From Simmondsia chinensis (lineage: Eukaryota > Streptophyta > Magnoliopsida > Caryophyllales > Simmondsiaceae): 64,000 nucleotides of DNA. Made by a program: the position numbers and the translations under genes. This document shows, one piece after another, positions 10,123-20,231 of the stretch. The stretch's first letter is position 1, and each line of letters opens with the position of its first letter. The notes under the pieces were generated by a model. It was not told the origin of the DNA. It saw only the letters and a program-made list of their open reading frames with translations, and made no database searches. Where the stretch lies: positions 4,161,501 to 4,225,500 of the forward strand of contig JAGTTD010000018.1 in the NCBI GenBank assembly GCA_018398585.1, in the 5' to 3' direction.

Positions 10123-10127
10123 GTCCC
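10123..10127. other. Target-site duplication of Copia-B, right copy
   Basis: GTCCC, identical to 5146-5150. Deleting the element plus one copy restores the Copia-A RT reading frame. Confidence 0.9.
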
Positions 10128-11899
10128 AAGTGTTGTTTAGTATTAGAGCATTGAATTCATCTACAATGGCTTCTTGCCATTGTGGATTTTTAGTAGCATG
10201 TGATGTTGGTTCCTATATTACGATGATGGAGGAAAGAGAGAGAGGGTACTTGGTCTTACGCATACTTGCCTTAAGTCTCATTTGCATGTGGTGGGTGTTG
10301 ACTTTGGACAACTGTGGGACATCAACAGGGCCGGGGGAGGGCGGAGTCTGGTTGTTAGCTACCACCGGTTGATCTGGAGTAGTGGGGATGGGGGGTGGGC
10401 TGGGGGCTGCGCTAGTCGCAGATGGGGACTGAGGGGAGGCGTAGGCTTCGGGTCTCGAATTCGGGACAGGGCACGGGTCAGGTTGGGTGTAGGACACACG
10501 TTCGGGTGGAGTGGTTTCCTGTGACACCGAGGGGTTGGAGTCTGGACATGGGTGGAGTGGGTTGGGGCAGATGCGGTGGCCAACACCAGCAGAGATGGCC
10601 GGTCCAGATGGCAGCCGCGCAGTGGGGCTGGGGCTGGTGAGCAGGGGTTTCAGGGTTGTTCTATTGCGTTAGGGGAGACATGAGCAATGAGGGGTTAGGA
10701 GTGTGTGGCATCATAAGTGGTCATTGAAGGGGATTTAAGTTCAGGATATGGAAAACGAAATTCACCAAATATCACATGTCGACTAATGAACATTCGATTG
10801 TTTTTAGGGTCAAAACACATGTATCCTTTATATCTAGCTGCATATCCAAAAAAACACATTGAAATAGAACAAGGGACAAGTTTATGAGGGGCGCGGGATG
10901 TGAGGTTCGAATAACATGCACATCCAAAAACGCGAAAATGATTATAATCAGGAGTTGAGTTAAAATTTTTTTGAAAAGGTGAGGCATGAGAAAGTAGTGG
11001 TGTTGGGAGATGGTTTATAATAAAACAAGCAGTGTAGAAGGCGTTATCCCAAAACTCATAGGGTATTTTTGAGTGAATTAAAAGCGTTCGTGCCATTTCA
11101 GATAAATGTTGATGCTTGTACTCCACCACCTCATTTTGTTCTAGGATATCAGAGCAAGATGAGCAAAAGTGAATACCAACCTCCTGGCATAGAGCATTCA
11201 TGTGTCGGTGATCGTATTTGCCTCCCCCATCACTTTGAAATATTTTAATTCTTAGATTAAACTGATTTTCTACAAGAGTTTTAAATGAAGTAAAAATATC
11301 AAAACCTTTAGATTTGCGTGGCATAAGGAGAGTCAGGTAAAGCGTGAAAAATCATCAATAAATAAGACATAAAATTTATATGCGGGGTTAGAGAGAATAG
11401 GTGATTGCCAAACATCCGAGTGTATTAGTTGAAGGGGCATAGTAGTATTGTGATGAGCAAGTTCAAACTGGAGTTTCTTGGACTTCCCTAAACAACAAGA
11501 AGAACATTTATTCGAAAAGTTGGAAGCAGTAACATAATGTTTATTGCATAGAAACTCAAGTATTGAACTAGCTAGATGACCTAGCCTGTGATGCCACAAC
11601 TCTCTGGTTTTGACACGACCGACAAGACCAACATCGTGCGGTGAGAAACTATAGAGTGGACCATTACTAGGTACTCGAAGAAGCGGCATCCCCATATCCT
11701 TGTCCTTGACACAAAAAAGGTTAGAGTCAAATTCAACCATACAATTATTGTCCCGGCAAAACTTCTTGATCGATAAAAGATTATGTATGAGTTTAGGAAC
11801 AAGCATGACATTGGATTGTTTTAGCGGGTAACTACATGTGGGTATGGATGTACAACCAATGTGTGTTATAGGCAATAATGCTCCATTACTAACAAGCAC
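10128..11899 (-). pseudogene. Copia-A integrase, linker and first RT codons (broken)
   Basis: On the minus strand, 11899-11333 carries the pre-integrase part (LVPKLIHNLLSIKKFCRDN, then LWHHRLGHLASSIL, then LIHSDVWQSPI, FIDDFSRFT). The integrase core continues at 11324-10695 with FQSDGGGKYDHRHMNALCQEVGI and FGCACYSNLTSRAPHKL. The proline-rich linker follows at 10527-10213. The first RT residues run to the Copia-B insertion at 10128. Frameshifts at about 11330 and 10690 break the polyprotein. Confidence 0.85.
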
Positions 11900-13494
11900 T
11901 TATTTATGACCGGAATAAGGGAGAAGATTATGGAGGATATCTGAGTTTGGCGTCATATGGTTGGAAGCACCTGAGTCAGGGTACCAATTATAGTCGTGCA
12001 GTTCTCCAATAGTCATGGTGGCAAGGGACCGAGATGGGTTAGGAAAGGAGTTGCTATCAAACCAGTGTGGGCAAGTTATTGCAGCACGACCAGGTTGGGA
12101 GCAGATCTGGCAAAGTTGAGGACTGGGAGCGAGCACACCTACATAAGAGTTAAGGAGACGACCAATAGAAGGTCGAACTGAGTTAGGAGCACCATGCGGG
12201 TGCTACAGTGGGCCGGAGGGACCGTGTCTGCCACCACGATGGCCATGCTTGCTGCGCCCACCGCCACGCTCGCGGCCACCTCGATTTTGTTGCAGGTTGT
12301 TGCTTTGTTGTCTTGTAGCTATTAAGGCATGTGATTGATCTGGTTCAGTTCATCCAGGGTACTGACTAAGGGAAGCCTCTTCATTGAGAAGAGCGGTTTT
12401 GAGTTCCTCATAAGTGTATGTTTTGTTGGTTTGTTGTGTAAAAGTTGCAAATGCGGCATACTCGGGTAGTAGGCCATAAAGGGGAAAATGTGTGAATTCT
12501 CTATTAGAAACAGGTGATTCAATTGCAGCTAAGTCATCCGTGATTGATTTTAATTCAGAGAGGTAAACGTCTATTGTTTTGCCATCTTTTCGGTGATTTA
12601 TAAGTTGGTTGCGAAGATCAAATTCCTTGGCCATGGAGTGATCCCGAAAACGCTTAACCAAGACATCCCACATAGCCTTTGATATATTGGCAAACAATGT
12701 CGTTAATTGGGGGACGAGATAGGGTGGCAGCAATGCTGGATCGAAGATTTTGATTCTTGCAAATCCATGTTGTATGTCGAAATTAGGGTATGTTGACCCA
12801 TTTGGATGTGTCTTGTGAGTGGGAGGACATGGATAAGTGCCGTCAATAAACCCTAATAATTAGTGAGTTAGGAGTAACATATTAAACTGTTCACGCAAAG
12901 CGAGATAGTCGGATGTTGTTTCAAGTTTAATTGTTACGATGCTTGTTATATTAGAGAGGGGAATGACTATGGGGGAAGTGGGTTGATTATAATTAGGTAA
13001 ATGAGGGTTTATGGTACTGTTTTGAGGGAGGGGTGTGTGCAGTGCTGTCAGTCCCCCAGCACCAACGCTAGGCAGTGTTGACGGGAGGGGGGGGGGGGGG
13101 AGGCTGCCACCAGTGCCAGGGGAGCCACCGAGAGGCGGTAGTCTGGTTAGGGCAGCGCTAGTGTTTGAGAAGAGGGATGGGAAGGAGGAGGAGAATGGGA
13201 TGCCTTGGTTAAACGTCGGGTTCACTGTAGTCCTCCGATTGGTGGTGGAGTACAGAAGATGGCGACACCGGCATCGACCGACCGAGGGATAGGAAGAGGT
13301 GCACCAAAGAGGGTGGGACTGACATGGGGATCGTCAGCCACCGGGTTCGATGTAGTGGAGGGAACAACAGGGGGTCCAGGTGGGGTGCCGGCATTGGGTT
13401 GGCCGGACTCCACCATGGTCCTGGAGTCGCCGCCTTAGAGAGAGAGAGAAGAGGAGAGGGCATTTGCATAGGTCCTACTAGGGTTAGTTGCCAT
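11900..13494 (-). pseudogene. Copia-A gag and protease (broken)
   Basis: Gag begins on the minus strand at the ATG at 13494 (MATNPSRTYANAL), within about 300 bases of the primer site. The proline-rich N-terminus spans 13469-12860. The UBN2 region at 12733-12350 has KAMWDVLVKRFRDHSMAKEFDL and YLSELKSITDDLAAI. After another shift, 12136-11900 has a zinc-binding remnant (CQICSQPGRAAITCPH) and the protease triad region WYPDSGASNHMTPN, with the DSG intact. Several frameshifts, and a 14-G run at 13087-13100, break the frame. Confidence 0.85.
13087..13100. repeat. Poly-G run, 14 bases, inside Copia-A gag
   Basis: Fourteen G in the proline-rich part of gag. Smaller than the 32-33 base runs in the same element, but it also shifts the frame. 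Confidence 0.85.
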
Positions 13495-13781
13495 TGAGTT
13501 ATATTTTAATTAAAATGAAAAATATTAGTAGAGAATTCAACACAATGAAAAAAAAAATGTTAAGAGATAGAGATGACAGTCGAAATTCATAGCACGCCGT
13601 AAGTGGGCCATATAGATGGTGGCGGGGTGTGGTGTTCCATCGCAGTGCAGGAAGCAAGAGGACGTCGGAGATAGGAGGAGGAAGCAAGCAGCGCCAAGGG
13701 GGTTGTAGTGCCGGTGGGAGGGAGAGGCAGCTGACGGTGGTTTTGGGGTTATGAGAAGGGAAGCATAGGGTTGGGATTTTT

Positions 13782-13795
13782 GGCTCTTGATACCA
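13782..13795 (-). promoter_or_regulatory. Primer binding site of Copia-A
   Basis: On the minus strand TGGTATCAAGAGCC starts directly after the 5' LTR, close to the initiator-tRNA site TGGTATCAGAGC with one inserted A. Confidence 0.8.
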
Positions 13796-13975
13796 TGTGA
13801 ATATGTAAAACCAATTGTTATTGCATGATGAATAAGAAGAATTACAAGCCTATATATAGGCATACAGCAAGAATGGAAAGACAATTATATCCTTGAGATA
13901 GCATAAATCAAGGGCTAATGAAGTAAAGAGAATAAACTTGGGAATATTCTAAATTACATTGGATATTTCTCTAAT
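13796..13975 (-). repeat. 5' LTR of Copia-A
   Basis: About 180 bases pairing with 3490-3674. The inner end is TGTGAATATG (plus strand) next to the primer site. The outer end runs into a GT-rich stretch, and no clean target duplication is visible. Confidence 0.85.
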
Positions 13976-14610
13976 TTTGTGTGTGTGTGGTGGGGGTGGG
14001 GATTTACCCCAAATTACTCCTTTTACCCATCTTAAGAAATTGTTAAAAGGGAGTAAGTGTTTACCCCATTGACCTCACACTATGCAATTGCTAAACAGGG
14101 GGTACTAGGATGATGATTAAGAGAGATAATGATATTATCATTAAGGCTATTGCTAGGTCATACTCGATTCAAGTAGATATTACTACAGTTGTGGAGGACA
14201 TTAGGGGTTTAAGTGTTACTTTGATCAAGTTTCATTCCATCATTGTTTTAGACAAGAAATAGACCAGTGGATTGATTAGCTAATGCTGGCTACAGGAGTT
14301 ATGTTATTTCTTTTGGGTACTCTCCCGAGCCCAGGATCCTCCTCCTCCTTATTCGAAAAGGATGTCTTAGGTGTTCCCCTAAAAAGAGGGATTTTCTAAG
14401 GTGGTTGTTGTCTTTACCATGTGTTTTAAAAATAAATAATGTGTTGCCCTTTGTTAGACAACTGGATAATAAGGATAAAGAGGGATAATGGTAATGAAAT
14501 TAAGTGTTGACCCCAATTGGTAAAATTGTTTGAGGGTAATAAGGGGCAAAGGAGGGAAGGGTAAAATTTGAACAAGTTTACTTTATTTTAACTATAAATC
14601 TCTTTACTCT
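13976..14610 (+). other. Repeat-derived DNA with a LINE RNase H fragment
   Basis: No gene. The flanks are TTTACCCC-type repeat blocks. Between about 14130 and 14410 the plus strand translates in shifting frames to VVEDIRGL..., then pieces reading ANAGYRSYVISFG-like, which resembles the C-terminal end of the RNase H domain found in plant LINEs. It ends near an A-rich stretch at 14430. Weak but consistent. Confidence 0.35.
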
Positions 14611-14626
14611 TACCTCTCTTTGTTAA
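14611..14626. other. Target-site duplication of 5S-headed SINE copy 1, left
   Basis: TACCTCTCTTTGTTAA; the right copy TACCTCTCTTTATTAA is at 14890-14905 (15 of 16 bases identical). Confidence 0.9.
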
Positions 14627-14889
14627 CAGCAACAATAACAACAAACAACAAAACCGGTGCCTTAAGGGCTCCCGCATAAACGAGGTCTGGGAGGAGTGGA
14701 TATACGCAGCCTTACCCCTTCAAGATGTAACCCTACTGAGAGGCTGTTTCCTAGGACCCCTAACCTTATAGGGTTAGCAACGCGAGGACTTCCCAGGTGA
14801 TCACTTATCCTGGTATCTCTCGCCCAAGCACGCTTAGCTTTGGAGTTCTAATAAGATCCGGTGCCTTAGTGCCTGGTAAATGAACCTTA
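14627..14889 (-). mobile_element. SINE with 5S rRNA head, copy 1 (full length)
   Basis: On the minus strand the element opens with about 115 bases that follow 5S rRNA from its first bases: ACCAGGCACTAAGGCACCGG, then AGAACTCCAAAGCTAAGCG, TGCTTGGGCGAGAG, then CCTGGGAAGTCCTCGCGTTG. These include the 5S internal control regions (A box, C box) that recruit RNA polymerase III. A body follows (GGGGTAAGGCTGCGTA, then GCGGGAGCCCTTAAGGCACC), then an interrupted TTG tail at 14629-14653. The body and TTG tail resemble the TS SINE of Solanaceae. A 16-bp target duplication brackets it exactly. It is not a functional 5S gene. Confidence 0.9.
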
Positions 14890-14921
14890 TACCTCTCTTT
14901 ATTAAACATGTCCAAAATGGG

Positions 14922-15293
14922 TAGGATAATCTCTCACCTTTTCCCCTTTTACCTCTTTTTATTTTACTCATTTGCCAAACAAAGCATTAAGGGAGTGTTT
15001 GTTTTATTATTATTTTCTTTTTTGTAAAAATAGAAATTGGTGTGTTTGGTGAAATTCGTTTTTCTTTTGCAATTCTTTTAAAATTTTTACAAACAGAAAC
15101 AAAAATTATAAATTAAAAAAAGTTATTTTTTGTTTTCTATTTTGGTATATCATTTTATTTTTTATTTTTTGTTTTGTTTTATCATTTGCATTTTTCCTGC
15201 TATCTCTTCTTCTTTCTCCTCTTCTACGCGCCGATCGGTTGCGGTCGCCCTCCGCCTGCAACCCCTGACTGTTGTTCATCTTGCAGTCGCTCT
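14922..15293. repeat. Direct repeat X, left copy
   Basis: AT-rich non-coding segment, nearly colinear with 25141-25455 (shared ATAATCTCTCACC, TTTGTAAAAATAGAAAT-type, AAATTATAAATTAAAAAA, CCGATCGGT and GTTGTTCATCTTGCAG). The left copy ends where the Copia-C LTR starts. The right copy continues through that point, so it shows the sequence without the insertion. Confidence 0.8.
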
Positions 15294-15466
15294 TATTAGA
15301 GGAATATTCTAGACTAAAATGCTTTTGCTTTTTTATATTTATGCCTCTTGATCTAGGTCAACTACAAGGGCAAAATTGTACTCATTTTCCTTATATTTGC
15401 CTATAAATAGGCTCCTGTTGTACTCTTCTTCATTCATTTAAATACAATTATATTTTACATTTTATA
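15294..15466 (+). repeat. 5' LTR of Copia-C
   Basis: 173 bases starting TATTAGAGGAATATTCTAG, as does the Copia-A LTR on its own strand. It holds the TATA-like CCTATAAATAGG (about 15409) and ends TTTTATA just before the primer site. Confidence 0.75.
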
Positions 15467-15478
15467 TGGTATCAAAGC
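15467..15478 (+). promoter_or_regulatory. Primer binding site of Copia-C
   Basis: TGGTATCAAAGC abuts the LTR. It has one mismatch to the initiator-tRNA site TGGTATCAGAGC. Confidence 0.85.
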
Positions 15479-15586
15479 ATTCCCTCTGTTCTTTTCTTTG
15501 CTTTCCGCTGTTTTTTTTTTCCTTTTTTTGGCATTGTGTTGAATTTTCTATTATTCCTTTTTTAATTAATTTCTTTTTTCTTTACA

Positions 15587-16600
15587 ATGGCAACTAACTG
15601 TAGTCGGACTTATGCAAATGCTCTATCTCCCTCCCCCTCTTCTCATGGCGGTGACACGAGGTCTTGGGTGGAGTCCGGCCAAATTAACGCTGGCGCCCCA
15701 CCCGGTTACCCTGTCGTTGCACCGGGACCGGTGGCCGATGCTACTCATGTCGGTTCCACCTCTTCCGGTGCTCCTCTCCCTCGGTCGGTCGATGGCGGTG
15801 TTGCCATATCCGGTACTCCACCACCAATTGGGAGGCCTGTAGTGAACCCCGCGTTTAACCTAGGCATCCCATTCACTTCCTCCCTCCCCCCTTTGCTCTA
15901 GACCACAAGCGTAGGGCTGGCCAGGCCACTGTCTCTCAACGGCATAACCAGCACCGGCAGCGGTAGTGCACTCCCCCCTCCCATCGGCACTCCCTAGCAT
16001 CGGTGATGGGGCGGCGGCATCACTGTTCCCCTCTCTCCCTCACATACCCAAACCCTAATTTACTTAATTATAATCACCCCACCTCCCCCATAGTCATCCC
16101 TCTCTCAAATATCACAAGTATTGTAATGATTGAGTTAGAAACAACATCAAATTACCCCCGCTTGGCATGAACAATTTAATATGTTACTTCTCACCCATCA
16201 ATTATTAGGGCTTATTGATGGTACTTATCCCTGTCCCCCCGCTCAAATAACACTTCCAAATGGCTCCAGTTATCCCAATTCCGACTATATAACAAGGGTC
16301 CACACGAATCAAAGTCTTAGATCCTGCATTGTTGCTACCCTCTCTCATCCCTTAATCAGTGACATTGTTCTCCACCCAACCTCAAAGGTCATGTGGGATG
16401 CCTTTTCTAAGCATTTTTTGGATCACTTCATGGCTAAGGAGTTCGATGTTCGAACCCAACTAATAAATCACTGTAAAGATGGCAAAACAATGGAGATTTA
16501 TCTCTTTGAATTAAAATCAATCATGGACAACTTAGCTGCCATGTTTCTAATAGAGAATTCACGCATTTTACCCTAATTGGCTTACCCTTGAGTATGCCGC
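15587..16600 (+). pseudogene. Copia-C gag (broken)
   Basis: ATG at 15587 gives MATNCSRTYANALSPSPSSH and a proline/glycine-rich N-terminus up to the TAG at about 15899. After a shift, 16181-16576 carries the UBN2 gag region: MLLLTHQLLGLIDGTYPCP, then VMWDAFSKHFLDHFMAKEFD, YLFELKSIMDNLAAM. It aligns with Copia-A gag throughout, but with different stops, so the two copies decayed independently. Confidence 0.85.
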
Positions 16601-17821
16601 ATTTGCATCCTTTACACGACAAACCTCCAAATAATACATCTATGAAAAGTTAAAAACAACCCTCATCAATGAAGATGCAGCACTTAATCGCTACCCTAGA
16701 AGGACTCAATCTGATCAAACCCATGCCCTAATCGCAACAGGTCAACCCAACCCGGGCCCACAATAGGGCTGGGGCGGTTGTGGCCATGGCCGCGGGCGCG
16801 ACCGACGAGGTCACCTTGGTGGCCGACACGGTCCTCCGAGCCCATTGAACCACCACGGACAGCCCTCGGCTGGATCTTTTCCCTCATTTCATCCTCCCTT
16901 TGGAGCCCCTTTTAACTCTAATGCAGGTGTATTCGATCCTGGCCCTCAACTTTGCCAAACCTACTGGCCATACTGCAACAACCTACCCACATCGCTTTAA
17001 CAACAGCTCTTTTCCAGATCTATCTCAATCTCTGGCTGCCATGACTATCGGGGAACCGCATGATTACAATTGGTATCTTGACTCGGGTGCTTCCAACCAT
17101 ATGACACCGAACCCAAGTATTCTCGATAATATTCACCCTTGTTCTAGTCACAAAAGTATTCTTGTTGGTAATGAAGCTTTGCTGCTTGTGACATGTTGGA
17201 TCTACATCCATACCCACACGTAAAAGCCCACTAAAACTCTCCCATGTCATGCGTGTTCCTAAGCTTACACATAACCTTTTATCAATCAAAATAACCATAC
17301 GGTCGAATGTGACTCTAATCTATTTTGTGTCAAGGACAAGGCTACGAGGACACCACTACTTCAAGTACCCAGTAAAGGTCCACTCTATAGTTTCTCACCA
17401 CACGACGTTGGCCTCGTTGCTCGTGTCAAAACCAGAGAATTATGGCATCACTGACTAGGTCATCAAGGTAGTTCAGTTCATGAGTTTCTATGTAATAAAC
17501 GTTATGTTCCTGCTTCTAAACTTTCAAATAAATGTCCTTCCTACTGTTTAGGGACGTCCAAGAAACTCCCTTTTGAGCATGTAATTCATAATACAACTAT
17601 GCCTCTACAACTAATACATTGGGATGTTTGGCAATCACCTAATTTTTTTTTCTAAATCTACATATACATACTATGTCCTTTTTATTGATGATTTTTCAAG
17701 ATTCACTTGGCGCTCTACCCGATGCAGTGCAAATCTGAAGTTTTCGACATTTTTACTAGCCCTTATTGAAAACCAATTTCACTCCAATGTTAAGATTTTT
17801 CGGGCGGCGCGGGGGGCGGGG
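16601..17821 (+). pseudogene. Copia-C nucleocapsid tail, protease, pre-integrase and start of integrase (broken)
   Basis: Glycine-rich remnants (about 16740-16870), then at 16900-17223 MTIGEPHDYNWYLDSGASNHMTPN, with the protease DSG intact. From 17249 the pre-integrase (VPKLTHNLLSIK, then YGITD) and at 17624-17806 FIDDFSRFTWR and LIENQFHSNVKIF follow in shifted frames. The expected SDGGGEF of integrase has become a G-rich tract at 17806-17826, into which the Gypsy inserted. Confidence 0.8.
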
Positions 17822-17826
17822 AGGGG
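17822..17826. other. Target-site duplication of the Gypsy element, left copy
   Basis: AGGGG before the LTR; the same pentamer is at 23373-23377. Confidence 0.85.
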
Positions 17827-18296
17827 TGTCACGAACCTAAGTCCAAGACTTGAATAATTTTGGGAAAGGAACGAGAAGAAGAAAGAGAGTAGGAGATAAG
17901 AAAGAGATTAAGATAAGAAAAGAGAGAATTTTAGAAAGAAAGAGTTAGAGAGAAAGAGACGGTTGAGAAAGGGAGGAATTAAGAGACATAATTCATATAT
18001 TTTTCTTGGATGATTCCAATTACAACCTTTACATGCCTTATATAGAATGGGGAGGGGGAATAATCGGTTGACAAGCACACCCCCATTCCAACAACTACAT
18101 TAAATGCTCAACACTTGCTTACAAGAAATCACCTAATCCTACCTACTCCAAGTGGGAAACCGGTTTGGTCAAGGCACCGGTACTTTTCCCTTCAACTAAT
18201 CCATTTTACTTAATTAATATTATATTTTACATTATATATCTTGTATAAAATAATAAAAGCAAAAAAAGACTGATACACTTGACACGGTGCGTGACA
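17827..18296 (-). repeat. 3' LTR of the Gypsy element
   Basis: 470 bases, TGTCACGAAC...GCGTGACA on the plus strand, highly similar to 22912-23372, with a roughly 10-base indel near 17963 (TTGAGAAAGG) and scattered substitutions. Confidence 0.95.
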
Positions 18297-18311
18297 ATCC
18301 CCTCCTCTTCA
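18297..18311 (-). promoter_or_regulatory. Polypurine tract of the Gypsy element
   Basis: On the minus strand GAAGAGGAGGGGATT runs directly into the 3' LTR start TGTCACGC. Confidence 0.85.
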
Positions 18312-18329
18312 AACAATCCTTGTCCTCAA

Positions 18330-19359
18330 GGATTAAAGCTCGAAAATTGCTTGCGAATGAAAGTCCAATCTTCCCAAGTAGCTGAGTCTTTGGGCATGTT
18401 TTTCCATAGGACTTGAACTGGTTTGACCCTTCTTTTGTTGCGTGTCACGGTGCGCTGATTGAGGATGGCCTATGGTGACACTTCGGGCTGGTCATCCTTG
18501 TCAATCTGAGGAAGGTCAGAAGTGATGCGTCCATGGCCCCCACTTTCTTCTTTAGTCTAGAAACGTGGAACACGAGATGAATCTTGAAGTCTGTTGGTAG
18601 CTCAAGCCGGTATGCCACTTTCCCGATTCGGGTTTGGATGTGGTACGGTCCTTAGTAACGAGCGGCTAGCTTCAAGTTCCTTCGAAGGGCTACGGATGTT
18701 TGCCTGTAAGGTTGTACCTTGAGATAAACCCAGTCTCCTACTTCAAAGATCCTTTCGGTTCTCCTTTGGTCTGCTTGCTGTTTATAACGTTGTTGTGCCT
18801 CCTTTAGATTTTCCTTGAGTAAATTGACAAAGTTCTGTCTTTCTTTGGTGACGTCTTCAACGTCCCCGGATGTGGAAATGCGAGGGATGTCAAGGCCAAG
18901 GATTCTTGGTTCATAGCCGTAGAGGGCAAGGAAGGGAGTGGTCTTCAAGGAGGAATGATAGTGAGTGTTGTACCAAAATTCGGCTAAGGTAAGCCATTGG
19001 GACCATTGTTTCGGTTTGTGGAGGGCCATTGCTCGGAGATAGCTTTCAAGGCACTGATTCACACATTCAGTCTGTCCATCTGACTGTGGATGATAAGCAC
19101 TACTTATCTTCAACTCAACCCCGGATAGGCGCATGAGTTTCTTCCAAAAGAGGCTTTGTAAGGAAGCATCTCGATCTGAAATAATGTCCTTAGGCATCCC
19201 ATGGAGACGATAGATGTGGTCTAAGAACAATTGGGCCACCTTGGTTACGGTATATGGGTGAGCCAATGCCATGAAGTGTGCGTACTTGGTGAGTCTGTCA
19301 ACGACCACCAAAATGACACCTTTTCCTCCTGACTTGTGCAGGCCTTCTATGAAGTCCAT
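18330..19359 (-). pseudogene. Gypsy integrase and chromodomain-like tail (broken)
   Basis: The frame 19359-18652 carries the integrase core: MDFIEGLHKSGGKGVILVVV, with D as the first catalytic acid, FLDHIYRLHGMPKDIISDRD with the second, then AYHPQSDGQTECVNQCLESYLR with the glutamate. It continues to FEVGDWVYLKVQPYRQTSV. After stops at about 18650 the frames contain VSP.AILNQR, then VLWKNMPKDSATWED and GQGLFEEEGI. That is the typical chromodomain end of chromoviruses, which tethers integration to chromatin. Confidence 0.85.
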
Positions 19360-20207
19360 ACTAATGCTTTCCCATGCTTGGTTGGCACGGGTAGAGGTTT
19401 TAGGAGTCCCGGATAGGCCACGTTCTCATGCTTGGTGTGTTGGCAAGTGTCACATTTCTCTATCCATTCACGAACTCTCCTCTTGAGGTTGGGCCAATAG
19501 AACATGCGTTTGACCCTCATCAAAGTTCCAAGAGTGCCAGAGTGACCCCCCATGCGAGAATCATGTAGCGCTTGAAGTACCTTGTCTCTCATTCCTCCTT
19601 CTTCCCACACATAAAGTCTCCTCTTGTATTTGAGGAGGCCTCCTTCGAATGAATAAGGCCTATTGCTTGTCAGATCAAGAATGAGTTGCTCAAATATCTT
19701 GGCGGTATGGGCTTCATTTTCGTAGCTTTGAGCGAGCTCATGCACACAAAGAAGAACCCAAGTGGACATGAGGGCACAGCCGACATTGTCCTCTTCTTCA
19801 TCGCGCCTTGAAAGCGTGTCGGCAGCTTTATTTTCAGCTCCCTTGCGGTATTGGATGCTATAGCAAAGGCTCATCATCTTTGACATTCCCTTGATTTGCA
19901 ATTGTGTGGCGACTCTTTGCTCAAGAAGGTGGCGGAGGCTTGCGTTAGTTGTCTTGATTATAAAGCGGTGGTCCATCAAATAATGTCTCCACTTCTCAAC
20001 GGCCATGAGCACCACTAGAAGCTCCTTCTCATAGACCGAAAGCCTAAGGTGGTGTGGGCTAAGGGCCTTGCTAAGGTAGGCAAGGGGTCTTCCTTCTTGT
20101 GAGAGAACCGCACCAATCCCTATTTTGCAAGCATCTGTTTCTAGCACGAAAGGCTTGGAGAAATCCGGAAGTGCAAGGACCGGGGCTGTTGTCATGGCCT
20201 TCTTCAA
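19347..20207 (-). pseudogene. Gypsy RNase H and zinc-binding integrase N-terminus
   Basis: Open frame of 286 codons: MTTAPVLALPDFSKPFVLET, then DACKIGIGAVLSQEGRPLAY, YEKELLVVLMAVEKWRHYL and AADTLSRR (RNase H), followed by the HHCC zinc finger of integrase (HDSRMGGHSG, CDTCQHTK). A stop codon (TAG) at about 20233-20235 separates it from the RT, and it overlaps the integrase frame by a frameshift at about 19350. Confidence 0.9.
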
Positions 20208-20231
20208 GGCCTCAAATGCTCGTTCAGCTTC

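Larger units (their letters stand above)
3490..13975 (-). mobile_element. Copia-A, LTR retrotransposon, split by Copia-B
   Basis: Minus-strand Ty1/copia element with short LTRs (13796-13975 and 3490-3674). Its internal region is interrupted by Copia-B at 5151-10122. Removing the insert joins frames cleanly: the residues ending ALILNNT on the high side continue into WDLVSLDPTENL on the low side, with GTCCC duplicated at the junction. Domain order is gag, protease, integrase, reverse transcriptase, RNase H, as expected for Copia. Every domain carries stops or frameshifts. Copia-C at 15294 belongs to the same family, with the same gag opening (MATN.SRTYANAL). Short LTRs and DSGASNHMTPN suggest the Ale/Retrofit group, but this is not certain. 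Confidence 0.9.

Noticed and set aside
14627..14889. Functional 5S rRNA gene or part of a 5S array
   Set aside because: Many substitutions relative to 5S, fused to a SINE body and TTG tail, and bounded by a target duplication. No tandem array.
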